A stretch of DNA of 15,000 nt from Stramonita haemastoma (Eukaryota > Mollusca > Gastropoda > Neogastropoda > Muricidae), in contig CM060326.1 of NCBI GenBank assembly GCA_030674155.1, forward strand, positions 30,501,664 to 30,516,663, in the 5' to 3' direction. The notes under the pieces were generated by a model. The model worked only from the letters and a program-made list of their open reading frames with translations, was not told the origin of the DNA and searched no databases. Made by a program: the position numbers and the translations under genes. Within the stretch, counting starts at the first letter, position 1. The number at the start of each line of letters is the position of its first letter. Shown piece by piece: positions 8,143 through 15,000 of the stretch.

Positions 8143-9544
8143 CTATTTTGACATTACCTTGCAGTCTAAATGAATTAAGGGCTCTTTAGATGTTTAATGA
8201 GTAGGTGATGATGATTTAGTGTCAAAGTCAGGGCCTGCCTGCTTCCTTCAGTCTGAAGCACATAGCAGCCTAGAGTAAAGTCAGATAGTATAGATTGGTA
8301 TGAATGAAACTTAACGAAGCATTTTTGTTTAATATATTGAACGAGCTTGAATATGTTACATAATAAGGTAAAAAAAAACATTTTTTTAAAATTTATTTTT
8401 AAAAAGCAAAAACGAAAAGGAAAGCATTTTGTTGAAAATCTGAATTATAGTATATTATACTTTGAACATTCCATATTGCTTTAAATTTTTCACCTACACA
8501 ATATTTCAATCAAAAAAAGCTGTGGACATTCTTATAATACTTATAACTGTGATACTTTTTTTTTTTGGTTATGCTGATTCAGCCTAGAATAGTGTACCAG
8601 ATAACTAATGTATATCCCGGTAAGTAATAACATGAACAACTTTTGTCTCAACAGGAAGATCACAATGAAAAGAAAATTCTAAATAGAAGATTTTTGTTCC
8701 CCAATAGATAGAATAGGTTTCAGTTGATGGTATAGGAAGTTGTCTTTTAATAGTGAATCTCATTTGTGCATTGGGAAAATAATTCTTTTGCAATATCACA
8801 GTCAAAACTGGTAAGGAGTGACTTGAAGGTAAATCCATGCACACAGGTTGATTCATATTTGCTGCTGACATTAGAGAGCTGACTGGCATGTAAAACCATG
8901 CATATGTTAAGTACCATCACATTTAAAGCAACATTCATATCTCAGACCTGTCTGTATTGACAGTAATGATTGTTTGTCTTTCTTTTTATTAACTACAGTG
9001 ATATTTCTACCTGAAAAGCAACATTCATTTGACGAACTTGCAATGGGTACTCATTGAAATGAAAATTTCAACTTGTTTTCTTAAATGTAACAAAGAGCTT
9101 TAAGATTATCGTTATAAATGTTTCAGTTTTGTTTTGATAGGCATAACAATGAACAAGAGTGATAGTTCTACATAAGACAGCAGTATTCATCTCTCAAAGA
9201 TATATGTATCGATAATTATATAATGAACATTGCCATTTACTTCACAATGAACTGGAATGGTATTTCTACCTAGAGAACAACAACCATTTCACAAACACAT
9301 CATGTGGTGACATTTTGTAATGAATGTCCACAAGCATTTTGTCTGGTGTAAATAAACCAAGGCAGTATTTGATGTTGATGAATCCACAAGAACATCATGT
9401 TAACTTTGCTTCTGCTGTCTAGAACACACTCACACTTGTGGGAGATTTACCCACTCTGTCAGAATTTCAGTCCTTACTTAAAACTTCTTGCAACAAAAGT
9501 TTGTGCCAGTCCTGTTCAATAACTTCAACATAATTTCTTGTTCC

Positions 9545-9548
<4 letters not shown>
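8143..9548. other. AT-rich intergenic sequence, weak internal repetition
   Basis: No gene is supported. Minus-strand open frames at 8,605-8,938 show no domain. TATTTCTACCT followed by A-rich sequence and CAACA occurs at about 9,002-9,028 and again at about 9,261-9,287, suggesting an old local duplication. CpG is scarce. Confidence 0.4.

Positions 9549-9582
<34 letters not shown>
9549..9582. repeat. (TG)17 microsatellite
   Basis: Seventeen uninterrupted TG units form the first block of a compound microsatellite. Confidence 0.98.
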
Positions 9583-9584
<2 letters not shown>

Positions 9585-9603
9585 TGCAGGCGTTCGTGCG
9601 TGT

Positions 9604-9608
<5 letters not shown>

Positions 9609-9681
<73 letters not shown>

Positions 9682-9695
9682 CTCTCTCTCTCTCT
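9609..9695. repeat. (CT)n microsatellite
   Basis: About 35 uninterrupted CT units (9,609-9,679) are followed by a CCC interruption and about seven more. This long all-pyrimidine tract has mirror symmetry and could form triplex DNA. Confidence 0.98.
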
Positions 9696-9730
9696 TTATA
9701 TGTATATGTGTGTGTAAATATATATTAAAA

Positions 9731-9733
<3 letters not shown>

Positions 9734-9814
<81 letters not shown>
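9734..9814. repeat. (AT)n microsatellite
   Basis: About 80 bases of alternating AT carry one TT break at 9,787-9,788. It is fully self-complementary and so may form a cruciform. It ends in GCGTGTGTGTGT (9,815-9,826). Confidence 0.98.
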
Positions 9815-9815
<1 letters not shown>

Positions 9816-9826
9816 CGTGTGTGTGT

Positions 9827-11044
9827 AAAGAAAACTGCAGTGAAGTAGGGAGATAGGAGGGGAAAAAGGTCATAAAGACTGCGTATTATGGGCGATGTCC
9901 ATGTGTGTGTACTTCAATTCTTAGACACGAGTTTTCAAGATTTATAGTTTATACAAATTATTGATTGTCATCATTAATACCATAACAGATAGTTTGATTT
10001 CTGATGTCTGTATTGATCAATTGAGTTTGGACCTACACATTCTTTTGATCTGTCTCAAATGTCTTATCTTAACTGATGTATGTTAGCAAAAAAAAAAGTT
10101 TTGTAAAGATTGTCTTATTCTACTTTCTGCTATCAGGATATGGGTTGTTGTTTTTCATCTTAAGTCGTTTTATCTTGACAGTATGTATTTCATGTAAATG
10201 ATAGTTTACTGCTACAGAATCATATATATAAAAGCTATGTTGTTACGAGAAATGGGCTGTATATGATCAGCTTTCCCAGTTTCAGTTTGAATACTTGCAC
10301 AGTCAGTCTGTACCTCCCCAGTGTTGTGTCCAAAATATTTTTATTTTTAACTACTGCACTAGACCTTGTTTATCAGAGGTTTTCATTGTTATTGATTTTT
10401 TGTTGGTTTTTTTTGGTAGTATGTTTTCCTAACTTTTAATCAGTGTTCTGCTAGACTGAGCTAACTGTCCCAATTCTGGGCTGAAGACTAAATTTAGATG
10501 TAGCATGCATCTGCACACTTGTAATTTGCACAGCTCTTGATTCGGTACCCGCTGGACAATCCCAATTTCGGTTTGCTTTGTTTTTATGTCAGTACTTGCC
10601 GCTGTGCTGTCATTTATTTGCTTATTGATTTCAGTCATATTTTCTGTGTGAAATTGCTTGCAGGGACTGTTAACTTTGTAGTGTTATATATGAGTGTGGC
10701 ATCAGTTTATTTTTCTTTTTGTTTTTTGGTTTATTGTTGTTATTTTTGTTTTGGTTTTTTTTTAGGGGGGGATGTTGTTGTTTGTATTTGGTTGAGGTTT
10801 TTTTTATCCTTGATTAAGCCTGGTAGAGCACTTAGTTGTTCTTATTGTACTTGATTTCATTGACAAGTAAAACTTTTTCCAAAGAAAAATTGTGGTGTGG
10901 CATTGTGTGTCTTTCTCTTTCATTTTCTGTTTTACCCTTTGCATTAGTTCTTTCTGGATGTGAAAGTGTGTGACAATGAGGTAGGAGATTTTTTGTATGC
11001 CACTTTCAAACAGTTTTTAAATATCAGCTTTGGCCCCAAGGGTT
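9827..11044. other. Intergenic sequence, nothing coding recognised
   Basis: The sequence is AT-rich. The open frame at 10,537-10,854 runs into the T/G block and encodes a hydrophobic low-complexity string (F, V, Y, C), so it is not credible. A tRNA-like A-box resemblance on the minus strand near 10,441-10,475 has no B box. No other feature is seen. Confidence 0.5.
10699..10771. repeat. T-rich block ending in a G run
   Basis: The plus strand is nearly all T and G, with T runs up to about 10, ending in TTTAGGGGGGG. It resembles the blocks at 2,511 and 4,597. Confidence 0.7.
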
Positions 11045-11165
11045 GTTGGCTAAGGAATCACAGACAAATTGTAAAACCGCATACACACAGGGACTGGACG
11101 TAAAAAAGCTCATGAGTGCTTATTCCATTATCTAAACAAAAGAATAAAATAAATTTGTTAAAAAA
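11045..11165 (+). mobile_element. 5'-truncated SINE 3' fragment, plus strand
   Basis: This matches the 3' part of the minus-strand SINE at 3,137-3,500. The shared blocks are GGGACTGGACGTAAAAAAG and CATGAGTGCTTATTCCATTA, then AAAGAATAAAATAAA as the tail. Upstream similarity (CACAGACAA, AAAACCGCATACACACA) fades by about 11,045. There is no tRNA head, so it is either a truncated SINE or the 3' end of the partner LINE that supplied this tail. Confidence 0.75.
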
Positions 11166-11386
11166 ATAAAATGCAGAAGACAGTGCAATTACACATGCTC
11201 TTCTTGGTCAAACACAGATTGATGACAGTTACGAACACACTTTTTCAATGAGTGTGCTGAATATGTATACACAAGTTTACCATTGAAACAGGTTCCATAA
11301 AATGATTTTCAAAGAAAAAATACAAATGAAAAAAACAACAATGCATATACCCATATCGGAGAAGGAGAGCGAGAAATATGGAGAGT

Positions 11387-11441
11387 GATGATCATCATGA
11401 TCAGCATCATCATCATCATTTTTATTGTCATCATCATCATT
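11387..11441. repeat. Interrupted (ATC)n microsatellite
   Basis: ATC/TCA units run through the segment with interruptions (ATGATCAG and TTTTATTG). Confidence 0.9.
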
Positions 11442-11559
11442 AAATCAAATGGAAGCAAAGTAAAATATCTTAAATGCAGTTTTATACATATGCATGTAGA
11501 CATCTGACAAACATCCATCACAAAAACTATATTGTTTTATGGTCAAATAATTATTTTCA

Positions 11560-11945
11560 CTTAATACAATGGTCTAGAGGAAACACATTTCTAAAAGGCG
11601 AGAAGTATGGGGTTAATCCCTGTTTGAGCCTGCACTTTGCACTTTGCACTTGACCTTGAGTGGTTGTGTGGGTGTTGAGTCTTTCAGATATGATGATAAA
11701 CCAAGGTTCAGTATTCAAAATGCATCGAGTGCACATAAAAGAACTCATGGCATAATCTTTCCTTGGCAAAATTCTATAGTGAAAGGTCACTCTCTAAACA
11801 GATATACAGGATTCAAAACCCCAAAATTGACAGCACTGCTTTAGTGGCAACCTGCACACACCTCAGGGAGAGCAGCCAGAATTTTTGCAAAGAAATTAGC
11901 CTTGGCTAAACATATTAAGCAATACAATGCAATGCAATACAAGAG
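11560..11945 (+). mobile_element. Near full-length tRNA-derived SINE, plus strand
   Basis: A tRNA-like head has A box TGGTCTAGAGG (11,570-11,580) and a decayed B box GGGGTTAATCCC (11,609-11,620). The core has TTGAGTCTTTCAGATATGAT, GATAAACCAAGGTTCAG and GCACATAAAAGAACTCATGG. It parallels the CTTCGGATGAGACTATAAAC block of the SINE at 3,137-3,500. The 3' part has CAGGGAGAGCAGCCAGAATT, shared with 13,941-14,125. The tail is AATACAATGCAATGCAATAC. The tail block matches a gastropod SINE I recall. Substitutions and loss of CpG mark it as an old copy. Confidence 0.8.
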
Positions 11946-12104
11946 AACAGAGGGAAAGAGGTAAAGTCAGTATGTGAGAAATGATTGTTGTTTCAGAAGC
12001 TGGTACAGATCAAAATTTTAATAAGCTCTACTCTTTCCAATAACCATCTGACAGTGATTAACATTTAGTACAAATAGACTAGAATATGTGCTGTCACCAT
12101 TCAA

Positions 12105-13641
12105 CATTCTGATCTCAACCCTGGTGTCACAGCAGGTAGTCATTGTTGTCCACTTGCTGATTTATGTTATTGCCATATTACTCTATTTTTCATCTCCATT
12201 GAACGATCAGACAGCATACAGTCACCCATGCAGCTACTCCATACACAAGGACAGGTCCTACTCGTCCAAGGTACAGTTTCTTCTGAATGTTGTCATGTCC
12301 TACCCAGGATGTTCCAGACAACTTCTTCATCAGGAATGTTTGCAGCCTGGCTATTGCTGTGCATTTTTAAATCTAGCTCTTCCAGGTCATCCTGGGGTCA
12401 AAGGTAACCCCAAGGTAGGTTGGTGTTTTGTCCTGGGGTAGGGTGTGTCCGTTCACCTGGAGGTGTGCACGCTGTTCCTTTATGGTCAGACTGAAGATGG
12501 TGTACATATGCTGTTCTTCTAGCGTTGATGGTCACCAGCCACTTCTTTGTCCATTTCTCAATCTTCCTCAGGGCTTCTTGCATCCTCACTGCAGCTGTAG
12601 GTACATATTGAGATGACCAGGTCGTCTGCATACAGTCCGCCATCAATCCATGCTGGGCTGTCGCCTGAGATGTTCATGAAGAGGAGGAAAAGCGTCATGG
12701 AGAGTACGCTGCCCTGTGGAACACCTTCCTTCATGGTCCTCTTCCTGCTCGGACTGTTTTGTTCTGCAGCCAGGCCTTTCTGTTGGTAAGGTGTGAGCTG
12801 ATCCAGTTGTACATGTGGCCCGTGATCCCATGCTGATGCATCTTCAGTTTCAGGACATTTTCCCAAACCTTGTTAAATGCTTTTTCTAGGACAGGTCTAT
12901 CCAGACTGCAATAGTATGCTTCTTGTCTTGGTGTGCGTCTTCAGTTTCTTGGGCAACATAAACAACCTGGTCCTTGGTGGATCTGTGCTGTCTGAATCCA
13001 GCCTGGTTGTCAGAGAGGATCTCTTCCTTCTCCAGGTACCAGGTCAGTCTGTTGTTTATCAGCCTCTCCATAAGCTTCCCAACATAGCTGGTCAGACTTA
13101 TTGGCCTGTAGCTGTCTTGCTTTGGTTTTGTCCTTTCCCTTCTTGTAAATTTGGATCATCGTAGCATCTCTTTCTATGACTGAGGTACTGATAAACTAGA
13201 CCAGCTGGCATTACAGATGTTGAGTACAGCATCATCTTTGCTAGGGTTCCAGGTTTTGCAGCATTTCATTGGTAATGCCACCGCTTCCCGGTGACGTCTC
13301 TTTCTGTAGCTGTTTCAGTCCGTTTTCAAGTTATTTCTCTGTACAGGGCTTTTTCATGATTTCTTCCCCTGAGTTTTCGTTCCTGTACTGCTCCTTCTTT
13401 CAGTACTTATTTAGATATGTTGATGTTGCTGATCTCCTCGAAGTTGTTGATGGGGAGGACAGCAGCCTGCTTACCAGTGAGGACATTATCAGTTACTTCT
13501 AGGACTGTGGAAGCTGTTGAAGGTCTTTTTTTTTTTTTTTAATCGTTCATTGCTTTTGTAAGCTTCCTTAGTTTCCTTCCTTCCTTGTCCATGTTCAGGT
13601 CTTCAGCCTTTCTCTTCCATCTGTTTCTTGCGTTTCTGTGT
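12105..13641 (-). pseudogene. Decayed Jockey-like non-LTR reverse transcriptase
   Basis: Reading from 13,641 down, a basic linker comes first (RNRWKRKAEDLNMDKEGRK). Near 13,300 is the RT entry motif TSPGSGGITNEML, then YRPISLTS (13,117-13,094) and NQAGFRQHRSTKDQ. AVWIDLS holds a catalytic Asp (stop and frameshift near 12,888), followed by KAFNKVW. GVPQGSVLS (12,725-12,699) and the catalytic YADD (12,632-12,621) follow. After RT come WTKKWLVTINA, PTYLGVTFDP and LYLGRVGPVLVYGVAAW, as in the post-RT region of Jockey-type elements. Several stops and frame changes, plus a 15-base homopolymer (13,526-13,540), show it is dead. The endonuclease, ORF1 and 3' end are missing. Assignment to the Jockey group is by recalled motif style; CR1-like is the alternative. 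Confidence 0.9.
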
Positions 13642-13940
13642 TTAAGGATTCAGTAAAGGTAACCTTTTCTGATGGTTTTAGTGTATAATTCCATAATATT
13701 TACACCAGTGTGCCAAATTTCATGCATCTGGCTTTTGGAAAACTATGGGGGAAAAAAACATGGGTACAAAATGCAAGTACAATGCGAGATGTCATTTTGA
13801 GAATTTTAGGTGAGAGTGTAGGCCTATTCTGTCATGGTAAAGTCCAGCATTTAAAAACACTCCAAGGATTGGCTAGTGATTTGATCGTCACACACTTCAC
13901 TTTCTTTCTCCATCAGTCCATTCTTCTTATCCAGTCATGA

Positions 13941-14125
13941 TATTTTTTGTATTTTGTATCACTTTATGTCACAGTAGATTTCTCTGCGTGAAATTCGGGC
14001 TGCTCTCCCCAGGGAGAGCGCGTCGCCACAAGTGCAGCGCCCACCCATTTTTTTTCTTTTCCCTGCAGGCAACTGTATTCGTTTCCCTATCAGAGTGGCT
14101 TCTATTTTCTTTTGCGAGTTGGTTG
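13941..14125 (-). mobile_element. 5'-truncated SINE, minus strand
   Basis: On the minus strand the tail is GTGATACAAAATACAAAAAA (from 13,962 down). The well-kept 3' block contains GCGACGCGCTCTCCCTGGGG, then AGAGCAGCCCGAATTTCACG, and AGAAATCT. It is the same family as 11,560-11,945 but much less mutated and still rich in CpG, so probably younger. Similarity fades near 14,125, just before a GT microsatellite, so the tRNA head and core are missing. Confidence 0.85.
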
Positions 14126-14137
14126 ATTTTTGTTTGA

Positions 14138-14164
14138 TGTGTGTGTGTGTGTGTGTGTGTGTGT
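14138..14164. repeat. (TG)13 microsatellite
   Basis: About 13 TG units lie immediately beside the truncation point of the minus-strand SINE. Confidence 0.97.
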
Positions 14165-14298
14165 TGTGCTAGGCTATTCTGGACTCATTTATTGCCTGCC
14201 TGCTTCACAGTTTGATGCCTGTCAAGGTGCTGACTGTCAGTTCGGTCCATCTCTTACACCAGACAATCCCTCCTTCCCATAATTATAAGTCGGCCCAA

Positions 14299-14305
14299 TA
14301 TAAAA
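14299..14305 (+). promoter_or_regulatory. Candidate TATA box
   Basis: TATAAAA is a perfect TATA consensus and overlaps a CCAAT at 14,295-14,299. A transcript from it would start near 14,330 and include the candidate exon ending at 14,830. In AT-rich DNA such a match can arise by chance. Confidence 0.25.
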
Positions 14306-14446
14306 ACTGTTTTCTCCAGTCTCGGTGTATGCTATCCTAGAGAAGGGGTTACCACATCAAGGCTTGAAACATGCCCGTGACGCAAGGTCCACAGGGACTG
14401 GATGTTTTCGTCATGTGTAAGAAGAGTATGAGGAATAGGCTAGAAG

Positions 14447-14484
14447 AGCTGGTTGCAAAACATTCAGTGGTGCTCCAACGGTCT
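14447..14484. repeat. Interspersed repeat fragment, also at 8,031
   Basis: AGCTGGTTGCAAAACATTCA followed by GTGGTGCTCC repeats the segment at 8,031-8,059. Downstream, GGTCAGGTAGGTGAGGG may be a decayed short tandem tail. Plus-strand translation of 14,414-14,515 gives a basic, protein-like string (RNRLEELVAKHSVV, then LQRSTGLRDG) ending in a stop, which might be the C-terminus of a retroelement ORF. Confidence 0.5.
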
Positions 14485-14616
14485 ACTGGACTACGGGATG
14501 GGTCAGGTAGGTGAGGGCAGTTAGACCTAGGCCAACTGCGTTCGTGCATAGCCTAGCTGCGACTGTTTACGTCCTTTGAGCAGACGATCACCTAAAACTA
14601 AAATGGCATCACTCAG

Positions 14617-14621
14617 CCAAT
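14617..14621 (+). promoter_or_regulatory. Candidate CCAAT box
   Basis: GCCAATCAGC fits the NF-Y consensus well, and an inverted copy (ATTGG, 14,672-14,676) lies 50 bases on. Together with the rise in CpG from about 14,360 this suggests a promoter region, with a start site roughly 60-100 bases downstream of the first box. Confidence 0.4.
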
Positions 14622-14695
14622 CAGCTTGGCTTGCCTATTACATTCTGCTCCCTTTGGAAACCCAAACGCTAATTGGCCTCACCGAAACTGCAGCC

Positions 14696-14830
14696 ATGTG
14701 GGAAGTTGTATCCCGATCCCCGCAACGCTTCAAACTTCCTGGTTGGGCCGAGTTTGGCAAGTGGCGAGATTATTGTTGTAAAGTCCAGTCATTTTATCGT
14801 TTACTGGCTATCAGCAGAGACCAGACCACG
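14696..14830 (+). CDS. Candidate first coding exon, unidentified gene
   Basis: An ATG in GCAGCCATGT (G at -3) opens exactly 45 codons, ending ACC ACG before GTAAGTATT at 14,831. This is a near-perfect splice donor in phase 0. The peptide starts MWEVVSRSPQRFKLPGWAEF and ends LLAISRDQTT. The start is basic with few acids, which would fit a mitochondrial presequence, but that is speculative. An in-frame ATG at 14,603 (AAAATGG, also a good context) would give 76 codons. I prefer 14,696 because the CCAAT box at 14,617 would fall inside the longer version. I recognise no family. It could instead be a non-coding first exon, in which case only the donor is real. Confidence 0.4.
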
Positions 14831-15000
14831 GTAAGTATTGGTGCCCATGATACCATAGAAATCAGGGTCGGAAGGTGTTTGAACAGTAGATAACGTGTTT
14901 AGAAAGTGTTTAGTTTCGTTTTCGCAGGTAAAATCTTTTGTCAGTTAGGCCTACAGCAAAGTTTTACGAATGTTGGTTGTTTAGGCGTAGTTAGTTAACG
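14831..15000 (+). other. Splice donor and start of first intron
   Basis: GTAAGTATTG at 14,831 matches the eukaryotic 5' splice consensus. The sequence after it has T-rich stretches and stops in all frames soon after, consistent with an intron running off the right edge. Confidence 0.45.

Noticed and set aside
9488..9856. 122-codon open frame
   Set aside because: It is a translation of the TG, CT and AT microsatellites (VCV, LSL and IYI repeats).
10441..10475. tRNA-like sequence on the minus strand (GTTAGCTCAGTCTAGCAGAA)
   Set aside because: Only an imperfect A box is present. There is no B box, no acceptor stem partner and no tail, so a tRNA gene or SINE is not supported.
14349..14549. Minus-strand 66-codon open frame
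   Set aside because: It overlaps the interspersed repeat, whose plus-strand reading looks more protein-like, and shows no domain or splice signals.

Overview
The window looks like animal nuclear DNA, most likely from a mollusc and probably a gastropod. It is AT-rich and has spliced-gene signals (polypyrimidine tract plus CAG acceptor, ACG|GTAAGT donor, AATAAA sites). It is crowded with microsatellites and tRNA-derived SINEs and carries a decayed non-LTR retrotransposon. The gastropod call is an inference: several SINE segments (a conserved tail near 11,865-11,890 and 13,965-14,015, and a tRNA/5S-like head at 4,819-4,920) match gastropod repeats I recall. I could not search a database. There is no prokaryotic operon structure, CRISPR array, intact rRNA or intact tRNA.

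Layout. Positions 1-1,357 look like the last intron of an upstream plus-strand gene; it contains a minus-strand SINE (about 895-1,310). The terminal coding exon is 1,358-1,466, followed by a 3' UTR with four AATAAA sites. The best is at 2,849, directly followed by GT-rich sequence. From about 2,880 to 14,290 I see no credible host exon. This stretch holds a SINE with an (AAATA)-type tail (3,137-3,500), a 41-bp minisatellite (3,623-3,770), a SINE with a mixed tRNA/5S rRNA head (4,819-5,223) and a very G- and T-skewed block (5,930-6,660). It also holds a 14-bp direct repeat around a bare poly(T) (8,098-8,142), a roughly 280-bp compound microsatellite (9,549-9,826), a SINE 3' fragment (11,045-11,165) and a near-complete SINE (11,560-11,945). 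A minus-strand Jockey-like reverse transcriptase pseudogene (12,105-13,641) and another minus-strand SINE fragment (13,941-14,125) complete it.

From about 14,290 CpG becomes more common and promoter-like motifs appear (TATAAAA, CCAAT). A plausible first coding exon (14,696-14,830) ends in a strong splice donor, suggesting that a second plus-strand gene starts here. Neither host gene could be identified from the short exon seen.

The two partial genes are separate tandem units and nothing shows that they work together. The most interesting content is the set of SINEs: they seem to share one central core joined to different 3' ends, and one has a head mixing tRNA-like and 5S rRNA-like promoter sequence.
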